Assembly: GCA_019415525.1 (NCBI GenBank)
Contig: DXZA01000057.1
Location: 130,913-194,912 of the forward strand
Direction of reading: 5' to 3'
DNA from: Tyzzerella sp.
GTDB taxonomy: Bacteria > Bacillota > Clostridia > Lachnospirales > Anaerotignaceae
Length of the DNA stretch: 64,000 nucleotides
Part shown: positions 1 through 8,401 of the stretch, piece by piece
Numbering within the stretch: position 1 is the first letter of the stretch
Layout: each line of letters opens with the position of its first letter
Notes under the pieces: model-generated
Told to the model about the DNA's origin: nothing
What the model saw: the letters and a program-made list of their open reading frames with translations, nothing else
The model's database searches: none
Translations under genes and position numbers: made by a program

Positions 1-1566
1 CCAGAGCCTAATGGATATCTTCATATAGGACATGCAAAATCAATATGTCTTAATTTTGGTCTTGCTAAATATTATGGTGGAAAATGTAATCTTCGTTTTG
101 ATGATACAAATCCTACAAAAGAAGATGTTGAATATGTTGAGTCAATAGAAGAAGACGTAAAATGGCTTGGATTTGATTGGGAAGATAGACTTTATTTTGC
201 TTCAGAATATTTTGATAAGTTTTATGAATATGCAGTAAAACTTATTAAAGATGGTAAAGCTTTTGTTTGTGACCTTACAGCAGAAGAAATGAGAGAATAT
301 AGAGGAACTTTAAGTACTCCAGGAAAAGAAAGTCCATATAGAAATAGAAGCGTTGAAGAAAATCTTGACCTTTTCGAAAGAATGAAAAATGGAGAATTCC
401 CAGATGGTTCAAAAACATTGAGAGCAAAAATAGATGTTACAAGTCCTAATATAAATATGCGTGACCCTGTATTATATAGAATAGCTCATGCACATCACCA
501 CAGAACAGGTGATAAATGGTGCATTTACCCTATGTACGACTTTGCTCATCCTCTTGAAGACGCAATAGAGGGAATAACACATTCTATTTGTACAATGGAA
601 TTTGAAGACCACAGACCATTATATGATTGGGTTATTGAAAATGTAGGTGGATTTGAGGTTGTACCAAGACAGATTGAGTTTGCACGTCTTAATTTAACAA
701 ATACAGTTATGAGTAAAAGAAAACTTAGAGCTCTTGTTGAAGAAGGTCTTGTTGATGGTTGGGACGACCCAAGAATGCCTACTATAAGTGGTCTTAGAAG
801 AAGAGGTGTTACACCAGAAGCTATAAGAGATTTTTGTGAAAGAATAGGTGTTTCAAAGGCTAATAGTAAGGTTGACAGCGGACTTTTAGATTATTGTGTA
901 AGAGATGACCTTAAAAGTAAAGCAAATGTTGTAATGGCTGTTTTAAAACCATTAAAACTTGTTATAACAAATTATCCAGAAGGACAAATTGAATATATGG
1001 AGCTTGAAAATAATCCTGAAAATGAAAGTTTAGGAAAACGTATGGTTCCATTTTCAAGAGAGATTTATATAGAGTCTGATGACTTTATGGAAGTTCCTGC
1101 AAAAAAATATTTCCGTCTTGCTCCTGGAAAAGAAGTTCGTCTTAAAGGTGCATACTTTGTAACTTGTACAGATTTTGTAAAAGATGAAAATGGAAATATA
1201 ACAGAAGTACATTGTACTTATGATCCTGAAACAAGAAGTGGTTCTGGTTTTGAAGGTAGAAAAGTAAAGGGAACTCTTCATTGGGTAAATGCTGACACAG
1301 CGGTTAAAGCTGATGTAAGATTATATGCACCTATGATGCTTGATAATCCTGATGACCCAAGTGGTGATATGATAATGAATCCAGAATCAATAGAAGTTTT
1401 AAAAGATTGTTATATAGAACCATCTATTAAAGAAGCAAAAGCAGGAGATAAATTCCAGTTTATGAGAAATGGATATTTCTGTGTAGATACAAAAGATACA
1501 ACTGATGATAAACTTGTATTTAATAGAATAGTATCTCTTAAAAGCTCATATAAACCAGCTAAATAA
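1..1566 (+). CDS. glnS: Glutaminyl-tRNA synthetase, 5' end missing
   Basis: Class I aminoacyl-tRNA synthetase that charges tRNA-Gln with glutamine in the cytoplasm. The reading frame is open from the first base, so the start codon lies upstream of the window. The first visible residues include the class I ATP-binding motif in the GlnRS form PEPNGYLHIGHAKS, which sits near residue 40 in family members, so about 30 to 35 codons are missing. The second class I signature (KMSKS equivalent) reads VMSKRK, encoded around 706-723. The anticodon-binding beta-barrel half runs from about 1000 to the stop. The visible length of 521 residues fits a full GlnRS of about 550. A strong terminator follows directly. 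Presence of GlnRS suggests direct Gln-tRNA charging, though GatCAB elsewhere cannot be excluded. The identification is secure. Confidence 0.96.
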   Translation, partial: PEPNGYLHIGHAKSICLNFGLAKYYGGKCNLRFDDTNPTKEDVEYVESIEEDVKWLGFDWEDRLYFASEYFDKFYEYAVKLIKDGKAFVCDLTAEEMREYRGTLSTPGKESPYRNRSVEENLDLFERMKNGEFPDGSKTLRAKIDVTSPNINMRDPVLYRIAHAHHHRTGDKWCIYPMYDFAHPLEDAIEGITHSICTMEFEDHRPLYDWVIENVGGFEVVPRQIEFARLNLTNTVMSKRKLRALVEEGLVDGWDDPRMPTISGLRRRGVTPEAIRDFCERIGVSKANSKVDSGLLDYCVRDDLKSKANVVMAVLKPLKLVITNYPEGQIEYMELENNPENESLGKRMVPFSREIYIESDDFMEVPAKKYFRLAPGKEVRLKGAYFVTCTDFVKDENGNITEVHCTYDPETRSGSGFEGRKVKGTLHWVNADTAVKADVRLYAPMMLDNPDDPSGDMIMNPESIEVLKDCYIEPSIKEAKAGDKFQFMRNGYFCVDTKDTTDDKLVFNRIVSLKSSYKPAK

Positions 1567-1584
1567 AATAATATAAGTGATTTT

Positions 1585-1623
1585 AAAAAGCTCAATTAAT
1601 TTATGTTAATTGAGCTTTTTTAT
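1585..1623 (+). terminator. Intrinsic terminator after glnS
   Basis: A perfect 15-bp inverted repeat has arms at 1585-1599 and 1606-1620 around a 6-nt loop. The 3' arm ends in a T-run. It lies 19 bases after the glnS stop. Confidence 0.9.
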
Positions 1624-1924
1624 ATCTATATAGTACAACGTTTTCATTATTATTTTATGCACTTTATATAATACAAAAAATATACAATATAATTATATAA
1701 AAAAATTAAGTAAAATTTTGATTAATATTTGTTTTAAAGTTAAGAAAATAAAAAAACATGGTGAAAGACAAATGATTTTGTGGTACACTACTAATATTGT
1801 ACAATAAAATTAATATTATGTACCTGTTAGTAGGACAAAATGCAATAAGTGTCTTTGGTATGGATACATATATTTTTTTAATTTACTATTTGCACAATAA
1901 TTTTTAATTTTTTAGGAGGATATT
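1624..1924 (+). other. 301-nt intergenic leader of the symporter gene
   Basis: This stretch has no convincing coding potential. The first 140 bases are almost pure A+T with several TATAAT-like hexamers (for example 1665-1670 and 1688-1693), so a promoter is likely but cannot be fixed. Bases 1764-1856 form the candidate structured element listed separately. A strong ribosome binding site, AGGAGGA at 1914-1920, precedes the symporter ATG. Confidence 0.6.
1764..1856 (+). promoter_or_regulatory. Candidate structured, pseudoknot-capable leader RNA
   Basis: Three nested complementary pairs are visible: AAAGACA (1764-1770) with TGTCTTT (1850-1856), ATTTTGT (1775-1781) with ACAAAAT (1835-1841), and CTACTAA (1788-1794) with TTAGTAG (1827-1833). 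A further pair crosses the third: GGTACA (1782-1787) with TGTACC (1819-1824), which would give a pseudoknot. The apical loop also holds the 12-nt palindrome TATTGTACAATA (1795-1806). The element ends about 60 nt before the symporter ribosome binding site and has no T-run after it. I do not recognise it as a known riboswitch class. It could be a ligand-binding RNA, a protein-binding site or a DNA operator. That it is structured is read from the sequence; its function is unknown. Confidence 0.4.
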
Positions 1925-3094
1925 ATGAAAAAAATAGGATTATTACCACGCTTAGTAATAGCAATTATCCTTGGTATAGTATTTGGTTCATTTATGCCTG
2001 CGTGGTTTATAAGAATTTTTGCAACTTTCAATGGAATTTTTGGGAATTTCTTAAACTTTGCAATTCCACTTATTATTATTGGATTTGTCGTTCCAGGTAT
2101 TGGTGACCTTGGTAAGGGTGCAGGAAAAATACTTGCACTTACAGCAGGTATAGCTTATATCTCAACAGTTTTTGCAGGTTCTCTTGCTTATTTTGTTGAT
2201 ATAACAATTTTCCCAACTTTCCTTAAAGAGGGTGCTCTTGTAATGGATGCTACAAATCCTGAAAATCAGCTCCTTGCAAGTTATATAACAATAGAAATGC
2301 CACCTATTATGGAAGTTATGACAGCACTTATATTCTCATTCCTTATGGGACTTGGTATAGCCGCAATTAAAGGAACTGTTATCAAAAATGCATTTAATGA
2401 ACTTCAGGAAATTATTTCTAAATTAATTTCAAATGTTATTATTCCATTACTTCCATTCCATGTTTGTGGTATTTTTTCAAACATGACAAAAGCAGGTACA
2501 GTATTCCAAATATTAAGTGTATTTGCAAGAGTATTTGTAATAATAATTGCACTTCATATAATAGTAATTGTAATTCAGTATACAGTAGCAGGTGTTTCTT
2601 CAGGTAAAAATCCATTTAAGCTTATAAGAAGAATGCTTCCAGCATATATGACAGCTATCGGAACACAGTCTTCAGCAGCTACAATTCCTGTAACACTTGA
2701 ACAGACAAAAAATAATGGTGTCAGAGAACAAGTTGCAGACTTTGTTGTACCTCTTTGTGCTACAATACATCTTTCAGGTTCAACAATAACTCTTACAAGC
2801 TGTGCTATTGCAATTATGATGATGAATGGTATGGATTATAGCTTTGCTAATATTTTCCCATTTATACTTATGCTTGGTGTAACAATGGTTGCAGCTCCTG
2901 GTGTTCCTGGTGGTGCTGTTATGGCAGCTTTAGGAATTCTTCAGTCAATGCTTGGATTTGATGAAACTCTTACAGCTCTTATGATTGCACTTTATCTTGC
3001 ACAAGATAGCTTTGGAACTGCTTGTAATGTAACAGGTGATGGTGCTATTGCTATATTTGTTGATAAGATTACATCAGGTTGGAATAATAAGTAA
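1925..3094 (+). CDS. Dicarboxylate/amino acid:cation symporter (DAACS family)
   Basis: Sodium- or proton-coupled importer of dicarboxylates or small neutral or acidic amino acids, in the cytoplasmic membrane. The 389-residue protein is hydrophobic throughout. It carries the family re-entrant hairpin 1 serine motif (TQSSAATIPVT, about residue 248), a TM7 motif HLSGST in place of the usual NMDGT, hairpin 2 (AAPGVPGG, about residue 322) and the TM8 motif NVTGDGAIAIFVDK near the C-terminus. The changed TM7 motif suggests a substrate range away from the classical glutamate carriers, perhaps a serine/threonine-like group; that is inference. It starts at ATG behind AGGAGGA and is monocistronic between two terminators. 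Regulation through the structured leader upstream is possible. Confidence 0.88.
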   Translation: MKKIGLLPRLVIAIILGIVFGSFMPAWFIRIFATFNGIFGNFLNFAIPLIIIGFVVPGIGDLGKGAGKILALTAGIAYISTVFAGSLAYFVDITIFPTFLKEGALVMDATNPENQLLASYITIEMPPIMEVMTALIFSFLMGLGIAAIKGTVIKNAFNELQEIISKLISNVIIPLLPFHVCGIFSNMTKAGTVFQILSVFARVFVIIIALHIIVIVIQYTVAGVSSGKNPFKLIRRMLPAYMTAIGTQSSAATIPVTLEQTKNNGVREQVADFVVPLCATIHLSGSTITLTSCAIAIMMMNGMDYSFANIFPFILMLGVTMVAAPGVPGGAVMAALGILQSMLGFDETLTALMIALYLAQDSFGTACNVTGDGAIAIFVDKITSGWNNK

Positions 3095-3099
3095 TTTTT

Positions 3100-3127
3100 A
3101 ATAAGCCGTTTTTTAACGGCTTATTTT
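3100..3127 (+). terminator. Intrinsic terminator after the symporter gene
   Basis: Stem AATAAGCCGTT (3100-3110) pairs with AACGGCTTATT (3115-3125) around a TTTT loop. It lies five bases after the stop codon. Confidence 0.88.
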
Positions 3128-3201
3128 ATTGTTCTTTTCATATATAATTTTTTATTATATAATGTTAATGTAGTAATTGTAATTTAGAAGGGAGAATTGG
3201 T

Positions 3202-3759
3202 ATGGGAAAGAAAGCATTTCTTTTTTTAGCTGATGGATTTGAAGAAGTTGAGGCAATTACACCTATTGACCTTTTAAGACGTGCAGGTATTGAATGTATT
3301 ACTGTTTCAATATCAGATAAGCTTGAGGTTACAGGTTCTCATGGTATAACATTAAAGGCAGATTGTATTTTTGATGAAAAAGAATGTATACAAGGAGATG
3401 CAATAATACTTCCTGGAGGCATGCCAGGAACGATAAATCTTTCTAAGCATTATGGTTTAAAAAATGTTATAATAGATTATGATAAAAAAAAGAAGACTAT
3501 AGCCGCTATTTGTGCTGCTCCTACAATACTTGGTGAAATGGGGCTTCTTGAAGGTTATAAATCAACATGTTATCCTGGCTTTGAAGAAAAGCTTTTTGAC
3601 TCAGATGTTTTATTTGAGCAATTTGTTGAAGATGGACATTTTATTACATCTAGAGGAGTTGGTACTGCCATTCCTTTTGCCCTTAAAATAATAGAAATAC
3701 TTGAGGGTAAAGATAAAATGAATGATATTAAAAATCAGATAGTTTTTAATTTAGACTGA
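3202..3759 (+). CDS. DJ-1/PfpI family protein
   Basis: Member of the DJ-1/YajL branch of the class I glutamine amidotransferase-like superfamily, cytoplasmic, 185 residues. The conserved nucleophile-elbow cysteine is Cys104 (AAICAAP) and the acidic residue that tunes it is Glu15 (GFEEVE), matching Cys106 and Glu18 of human DJ-1. The PGGMPG loop is also typical. Family members are assigned protein/nucleotide deglycase, chaperone or oxidative-stress roles, and the exact activity cannot be read from sequence. The gene has its own ribosome binding site (AAGGGAGA, 3188-3195) and lies between two terminators, so it is probably a single-gene unit. Confidence 0.9.
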   Translation: MGKKAFLFLADGFEEVEAITPIDLLRRAGIECITVSISDKLEVTGSHGITLKADCIFDEKECIQGDAIILPGGMPGTINLSKHYGLKNVIIDYDKKKKTIAAICAAPTILGEMGLLEGYKSTCYPGFEEKLFDSDVLFEQFVEDGHFITSRGVGTAIPFALKIIEILEGKDKMNDIKNQIVFNLD

Positions 3760-3761
3760 TA

Positions 3762-3800
3762 TATAAAAGGTGGCAGATTTACTGCTACCTTTTATAATTT
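3762..3800 (+). terminator. Intrinsic terminator after the DJ-1 family gene
   Basis: A 15-bp stem has arms at 3762-3776 and 3782-3796, with one G-T wobble and a 5-nt loop. It is immediately downstream of the stop. Confidence 0.88.
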
Positions 3801-3837
3801 ACTGTATTTAATATATAGATAGGTTGGTGGATTTTAT

Positions 3838-4359
3838 ATGAATCAAATACAGAAATACTTTAAATACAGACAAAGTCTTATTGACCAATATAAAAAAGGT
3901 GATATGACAAAAAGAGAATATTTACAGATGAATTATGATGCTGTTATGAATAATGGCATAAATCCTTTTAAAAATATTGATACAGTTGAAAAAGCCTTGT
4001 ATAACTATCAGTATTATAATGCACTTGCAAAACAGATGAAATCTATAAGTACTGAAAATGGTATGGATTATGAAATAAAAAATGATTATAGAGAAAAATC
4101 AGATTATTATTATTATAAAAAAGATAAAGCCACTATGAAAGTATTAAAAATGCTTGATTATAGAAATGTCGAATCATATTTTGTAAAAGTGCGTTCAAAA
4201 TATCTTAAAGGTAAGCTTTTTGAAATTGTAATACCTGAATATAATGTTATATTACATTCTACAAATACTATTATACTTAATAGTTTAAGAGAAGAGGGTG
4301 TTTTTACAGAAGGAAGTAGAGTATCTCTTATAGATGAGTATATTAATCATAGATATTGA
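3838..4359 (+). CDS. Small uncharacterised protein (resembles DUF6648)
   Basis: A 173-residue soluble protein rich in Lys, Tyr and Asn, with no signal peptide or membrane segment. The opening (KYFKYRQSLIDQYKKGDM, then TKREYLQMNYDAV) recalls a clostridial family of unknown function that I remember as DUF6648, from memory and without a profile match. The stop codon lies 13 bases before the GTG of the CYTH gene and the two share direction, so they probably form a two-gene transcript. Residues 60-100 contain a Tyr/Lys-rich helix-like stretch. No function can be proposed. Confidence 0.75.
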   Translation: MNQIQKYFKYRQSLIDQYKKGDMTKREYLQMNYDAVMNNGINPFKNIDTVEKALYNYQYYNALAKQMKSISTENGMDYEIKNDYREKSDYYYYKKDKATMKVLKMLDYRNVESYFVKVRSKYLKGKLFEIVIPEYNVILHSTNTIILNSLREEGVFTEGSRVSLIDEYINHRY

Positions 4360-4372
4360 GGAGGAGTTATTT

Positions 4373-4828
4373 GTGGAGATAGAAAGAAAATTTCTTGTAA
4401 AAGAATGTCCTAAAAATATTCAAGAATATGAATGTATATCAATGGAACAAACATATATATCAACAAATCCCACAATACGTTTAAGAAGAGAAAATGATAA
4501 ATTTATACTAACAGTAAAGGGAAGTGGACTTATTTCTCGAGAGGAATTTGAACTTGAAATAACAAAAGAACAATATGATAATTTGTTATTAAAAAGAGAA
4601 ACACCATTTGTTAAAAAGAAAAGATATAAAATACCATTAGAAAATAATCTTGTTGCAGAACTTGATATATATTTTGGAGAATTAGAAGGTCTTATGACTG
4701 TTGAAGTAGAATTTTTGACAGAAAATGAAGCATTGGATTTTATTCCTCCAAAATGGTTTGGTGAAGACGTGACAATGGATAAAAGATATAAGAATACTAA
4801 TTTATCTATATATGGAATACCAAAATAA
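4373..4828 (+). CDS. CYTH domain protein (triphosphate tunnel metalloenzyme)
   Basis: Short 151-residue protein consisting of one CYTH/TTM domain, which in relatives hydrolyses inorganic triphosphate or thiamine triphosphate in a metal-dependent beta-barrel tunnel. The signature EIERKFLV sits at the N-terminus, followed by RLRRE, LTVKG, EEFELEI, KKKRYKI, ELDIY and EVEF, the alternating charged residues that line the tunnel. I chose the GTG at 4373 because GAGGAGGAG (4359-4367) precedes it at good spacing and EIERKF then begins at residue 2, as in the family. Substrate is unknown. A terminator follows within two bases. Confidence 0.88.
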   Translation: MEIERKFLVKECPKNIQEYECISMEQTYISTNPTIRLRRENDKFILTVKGSGLISREEFELEITKEQYDNLLLKRETPFVKKKRYKIPLENNLVAELDIYFGELEGLMTVEVEFLTENEALDFIPPKWFGEDVTMDKRYKNTNLSIYGIPK

Positions 4829-4829
4829 G

Positions 4830-4851
4830 AGCCTTATAAAAGGCTTTTTTT
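4830..4851 (+). terminator. Intrinsic terminator after the CYTH gene
   Basis: Stem AGCCTT (4830-4835) pairs with AAGGCT (4840-4845) around a 4-nt loop, followed by a T-run. Confidence 0.85.
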
Positions 4852-4987
4852 ATGTCATAAAATAAATCTTACAAATTATTCCAATTTATTATAATAAACT
4901 ATATTTTATAAGCTATAAAATACATATAAATTGTAAAAATTTGTAAAATAATAAAAAAACATATGTATTTATAGTATTTTTATTATA

Positions 4988-5016
4988 TTGCAAAAGGGAT
5001 TTTTATAATTTATAAT
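4988..5016 (+). promoter_or_regulatory. Candidate sigma-A promoter of the first spo0A
   Basis: TTGCAA (4988-4993) and TATAAT (5011-5016) are separated by exactly 17 bases, in the otherwise featureless A+T-rich 4852-5100 gap. No perfect TGTCGAA 0A box was found in this gap. Confidence 0.5.
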
Positions 5017-5100
5017 AATTTTTGTAGTAAATATTTTCCATTTTTTACAATATAGATGTAAAATATTGTTTTGTATAATATATAAATTGGAGGGGTAATT

Positions 5101-5889
5101 TTGAATAATGGAAAAATAAAAATTCTTTTAGCAGATGATAATAAAGATTTTTGTGATATTGTGAGTAATTATATTAATAAGCAAGATGATATGGAAATTT
5201 GTAAAGCAGTTTATGATGGAATAGATGCTTATAATAAAATACAGGAATTACGACCTAATGTAGCTATTATTGATGGTATTATGCCTCGTCTTGATGGTCT
5301 TGGTGTTTTGGAAAAACTTCAAAATCAAGGTGGTAATATGCCTATATGTATTATTATTTCAGCTATAAGTCAAGAAAAAATTACACAAAGAGCTATTGAA
5401 CTTGGTGCTGCCTATTATATTGTAAAACCATTTGATATGGAGTCACTTTGTAGAAGAATACGTCAGTTAGTAAGTGAAAAACCTGTTATAAAAACATCAA
5501 CATATAATACTGTAAAAATTACAGGAAATACACAATATGATTTGGAAACAAAAGTAACAAATATTTTACATGAAATAGGTGTACCAGCACATATAAGAGG
5601 ATATCATTATATGAGAGAAGCTATAATAATGAGTGTAAATGATATGGACGTACTTAATTATATTACAAAAGAACTTTATCCTTCAATAGCTAAAAAATGC
5701 AACACAACACCTTCACGTGTTGAACGTGCTATTCGTCATGCTATAGAAGTTGCTTGGAATAGAGGTAAAATAGATGCTATAGATGCACTTTTTGGATATA
5801 CAGTTGATAATCATAAAGGTAAACCTACAAATAGTGAGTTTATAGCACTTATAGCGGACATGTTAAGACTTGAACAAAAGGCTGTTTAA
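5101..5889 (+). CDS. spo0A: Sporulation master regulator Spo0A (canonical copy)
   Basis: Response regulator that, once phosphorylated, binds 0A boxes and drives entry into sporulation. Residues 1-125 form the receiver domain: acidic pocket ADDN (Asp12, Asp13), phospho-acceptor Asp58 in AIIDGIMP, and the switch lysine in YYIVKPFD. Residues about 145-262 form the Spo0A DNA-binding domain, with HEIGVPAHIRGYHYMREAI, the recognition helix SRVERAIRHAIEVAW and FGYTVDNHKGKPTNSEFIA, all very close to the Bacillus subtilis protein. At 262 residues it is full length. The start is TTG behind GGAGGGG. It is not next to spoIVB, the usual neighbour in Clostridia. A second, divergent paralogue lies at 29700. 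Confidence 0.96.
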   Translation: MNNGKIKILLADDNKDFCDIVSNYINKQDDMEICKAVYDGIDAYNKIQELRPNVAIIDGIMPRLDGLGVLEKLQNQGGNMPICIIISAISQEKITQRAIELGAAYYIVKPFDMESLCRRIRQLVSEKPVIKTSTYNTVKITGNTQYDLETKVTNILHEIGVPAHIRGYHYMREAIIMSVNDMDVLNYITKELYPSIAKKCNTTPSRVERAIRHAIEVAWNRGKIDAIDALFGYTVDNHKGKPTNSEFIALIADMLRLEQKAV

Positions 5890-6024
5890 TTTTGAATTTT
5901 TAAGTGATATATACTAATAAATAGTGTTGGGGAGTTAATATATAGAAAGACTATATATATCAGACTATATAATTATTAAAATCGTAACTATTTAATATAT
6001 TAAAATAATTTTAGGGTGATGTAT

Positions 6025-6210
6025 ATGAACAAAAAATTATGTCTTTCTGAAAACAAAATAATAGGTGGAGTTTGTGGGGGAATAGCAGAATATTTTGACT
6101 TTGACCCATCTTTAGTAAGAATAGCATGGGTGTTATTAACTTTTTTGTTAGAATTTATAATGATAGCAATATATGTAGCCTGTTGGGCTATTTTTCCTTC
6201 AAAAAAATAA
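6025..6210 (+). CDS. PspC-domain small membrane protein
   Basis: A 61-residue protein with the PspC signature: the N-terminal KIIGGVCGGIAEYFDFDPSLVR is followed by one long hydrophobic segment of about 25 residues ending WAIFPSKK. PspC domains in other bacteria sense or respond to membrane stress, and stand-alone clostridial copies have no assigned role. I use the ATG at 6025 because AGGGTGA (6013-6019) is correctly spaced for it; earlier in-frame starts at 6016 and 6019 overlap that site. It follows spo0A in the same direction after 135 bases and faces the DUF4364 gene across a shared terminator. Confidence 0.88.
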   Translation: MNKKLCLSENKIIGGVCGGIAEYFDFDPSLVRIAWVLLTFLLEFIMIAIYVACWAIFPSKK

Positions 6211-6238
6211 AGTAACGGATATTAATCCGTTACTTTTT
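6209..6238. terminator. Bidirectional terminator between PspC and DUF4364 genes
   Basis: A perfect 12-bp stem (6209-6220 with 6225-6236) has A-runs on the left and T-runs on the right. It can therefore end both converging transcripts. The right arm overlaps the 3' end of the minus-strand gene. Confidence 0.88.
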
Positions 6239-6826
6239 TATAGCTTTTTCGAAATCAACTGTTTCAGGAAGAGTAATTTGTTTTGCAGGTACTTCTTTGT
6301 TCGAAATCATAGATGTGAATATAGAACCATACAAATTATTTACATTCTTTTTCCAGTTTGCACACATTAATCTTGCTTGTTCTTTTGATGGTACAGAAAC
6401 GCTTATTTCCATAAGACAAGCACCTTCACTGTCATATATACCGCATTTAACACTATATTCATTATTAAGCTCAAGAAAATAATTAGCTGTAACTTCATAT
6501 TCTGCTTTTATTCTTTTGCCGTTTTCATGAACATACGCTATTATATCATTTTTTGCAGCAGGAGAAATATGTTTTATAAATATACTTAATACTTCTGTAC
6601 CTTCATCGGTAAGAGAATATCTTGTTGTATTATTTTCTTTTTGCTGGTCAAGAAATCCCGATTCAACAAGCTCCGAAAGATACTGCTGTGCATTAAAATA
6701 ATTTATGTAGTTTTTTTCAAGAAGAAACTGGCATATTTCACTATTTGAAAGTGCGATACCCATTTTTTCAACAAGATAAAGTATTATAAGCTTATCTTCT
6801 GCAAGTCTTCGCAGCTTATTAGACAT
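6230..6826 (-). CDS. DUF4364 family winged-helix protein
   Basis: A 198-residue cytoplasmic protein of the DUF4364 family, common in Clostridia and predicted to be a transcription regulator. Residues 1-75 look like a winged helix-turn-helix (SNSEICQFLLEKNYINYF, then QQYLSELVESGFL and TRYSLTDEGTEVL). The C-terminal half (about 95-175) alternates short strands and helices and may be a ligand-binding or dimerisation part. The ribosome binding site GGGAGTG precedes the ATG on the minus strand. Target genes cannot be inferred. It is separated by 70 bases from the radical SAM gene upstream in the same direction. Confidence 0.82.
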   Translation of the reverse strand: MSNKLRRLAEDKLIILYLVEKMGIALSNSEICQFLLEKNYINYFNAQQYLSELVESGFLDQQKENNTTRYSLTDEGTEVLSIFIKHISPAAKNDIIAYVHENGKRIKAEYEVTANYFLELNNEYSVKCGIYDSEGACLMEISVSVPSKEQARLMCANWKKNVNNLYGSIFTSMISNKEVPAKQITLPETVDFEKAIKK

Positions 6827-6896
6827 TTTTAAACACTCCCGATTACATAAAAATACAATATAGTTATATTATTATATAATATTTTTTTAACATAGA

Positions 6897-7823
6897 CTAT
6901 ATATTTTTTAAATTTTTTCCTTGAAAAGAATGTTTTTCACGCATTTTTTTATGGATTAAGTTAAGAGTTCCTCTTTTATCAAGACTCCATAAAGGCTCAA
7001 TAAGATTTTTGCGACTTCCATCACCTGTTAGTCTATGAATAACAATATTTTCAGGTATATTTTCAATAGCTTCAATTACTATATCTATATATTCATCTTT
7101 ATCAAGTATATGAAATTTATTATTTTTATAATACTCATATAATTTTGAGTCAGAAAGAATATGAAGAAGTTGAAGTTTTATTCCATCAATATTAAATGAA
7201 CATACATATTTCACTGTATTCAACATATCTTCTTTTGTTTCATTGGGAAGCCCCATAATTGTATGTACAACAACTTTTATATTACGTTTTTTAAGTTCTT
7301 TTACAGCATTTTCGAATACAATGTTGTCATAGCATCTGTTTATAAATTTAGCTGAATTTTCATTTGAAGTCTGAAAACCTAATTCAACCCATAAATATGT
7401 TTTTTTATTTATTTCTGAAAGAAGCTCTAAAACATCAAAAGGTAAACAATCTGGTCTAGTAGCTATTGCTATACCACATATATCTTTACATTCAAGTGCT
7501 TCATAGTATTTTTTTCTAAGTTCATCTATTGGAGCATATGTATTTGTATATGATTGAAAATAAGCAATATAATCAGTATCTTTCCATTTTTTTGATGTTT
7601 GTTTTTTACCATTTTCTATTTGTTCTTTTATTGAAAGACTTCTATTTTCTGCAAAATCTCCAGAACCCTTTGAACTACAAAATATACAGCCACCATATCC
7701 TGCACTTCCATCTCTATTTGGACAGGTAAAACCTCCATCTATTGAAATTTTTGCAATTTTTTTACCAAATTCTTTTTTTAGTTCATAGTTTAATGAATTA
7801 TAAGGTTTATCTCCCCAAAGCAT
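6897..7823 (-). CDS. TIGR01212-type radical SAM protein (YtqA-like)
   Basis: Radical SAM enzyme of 308 residues, cytoplasmic. The 4Fe-4S cluster cysteines are Cys34, Cys46 and Cys49 in the family-specific pattern CPNRDGSAGYGGCIFC, with an 11-residue gap in place of the usual three. The IAIATRPDCLP and WVELGFQT motifs match the Elp3-like/TIGR01212 branch that includes Bacillus subtilis YtqA. The substrate is not known; distant relatives act on tRNA or other macromolecules. The start ATG follows AAGGGGGT. It lies 35 bases downstream of the unknown gene at 7859-8284 and is probably co-transcribed with it. Confidence 0.87.
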   Translation of the reverse strand: MLWGDKPYNSLNYELKKEFGKKIAKISIDGGFTCPNRDGSAGYGGCIFCSSKGSGDFAENRSLSIKEQIENGKKQTSKKWKDTDYIAYFQSYTNTYAPIDELRKKYYEALECKDICGIAIATRPDCLPFDVLELLSEINKKTYLWVELGFQTSNENSAKFINRCYDNIVFENAVKELKKRNIKVVVHTIMGLPNETKEDMLNTVKYVCSFNIDGIKLQLLHILSDSKLYEYYKNNKFHILDKDEYIDIVIEAIENIPENIVIHRLTGDGSRKNLIEPLWSLDKRGTLNLIHKKMREKHSFQGKNLKNI

Positions 7824-7858
7824 TAATATACCCCCTTGACAATAAAAAATATTATATT

Positions 7859-8284
7859 CTAAATTCTTTTTAAAATAAAGTCAAAATTATAATTTTCTTC
7901 TTTTATTTTTTTGCATAGTTCAGTAAGATTTTTCCATTGTATATCAGATTTTATAAGTCTTATTTCTTTCAAAAATTCAGCTTTACACTCATCATTTAGC
8001 CTATTTAAATTTAATTGGGCTTCTTCTTCAGATTTACTGTTAACTGAAGATATGAAAAGTTCATGAGTTTTATCTGTAATAGTAAGTGGAATATAATCTT
8101 CTATTTTTTCCATAAGTTTTTCAAGTGTAGTATTACCTAATTTTTGATTTTTCATATAGGAATAAAATGAATATTCATTCATAAATATAACATTTGATAT
8201 ATTTTTATAAGGATAGTCTAATAAAAACTCCCTTATATTGGCAAGAATGTATTCAATTCCTTGATTTGATGGGATTTTTTCCAT
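7859..8284 (-). CDS. Uncharacterised 141-residue protein
   Basis: A small soluble protein I do not recognise. It is rich in Glu, Lys, Asn and Ile and looks mostly helical, with a C-terminal half (SKSEEEAQLNLNRLNDE onward) that could form a coiled coil. There is no signal peptide and no cysteine motif. I chose the ATG at 8284 because AAGGAGG lies just upstream on the minus strand; a longer open frame to 8395 would add a Tyr/Phe-rich leader without a ribosome binding site. It starts the minus-strand run that continues into the radical SAM gene and is divergent from gdhA. Confidence 0.7.
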   Translation of the reverse strand: MEKIPSNQGIEYILANIREFLLDYPYKNISNVIFMNEYSFYSYMKNQKLGNTTLEKLMEKIEDYIPLTITDKTHELFISSVNSKSEEEAQLNLNRLNDECKAEFLKEIRLIKSDIQWKNLTELCKKIKEENYNFDFILKRI

Positions 8285-8401
8285 ATAAAAAACCTCCTTG
8301 TATATGTAATATATACGTAAAAAAAATAAATACACTCTGTAATAGGTGGAAATTTGTTCGCTGTATAAGGTACATTTATAGAAAGTATAAGACACTTTCT
8401 A

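Noticed and set aside
1764..1856. Known riboswitch or T-box before the symporter
   Set aside because: No T-box sequence, anti-terminator or consensus core of the riboswitch classes I know could be recognised, so it is reported only as an unassigned structured element.
4167..4173. Perfect 0A-box core TGTCGAA
   Set aside because: It lies inside the coding region of the DUF6648-like gene, more than 900 bases before spo0A and with no promoter near it, so it is best explained by chance.
7859..8395. Longer start for the unknown minus-strand gene
   Set aside because: The extension past 8284 has no binding site, whereas AAGGAGG directly precedes the ATG at 8284.
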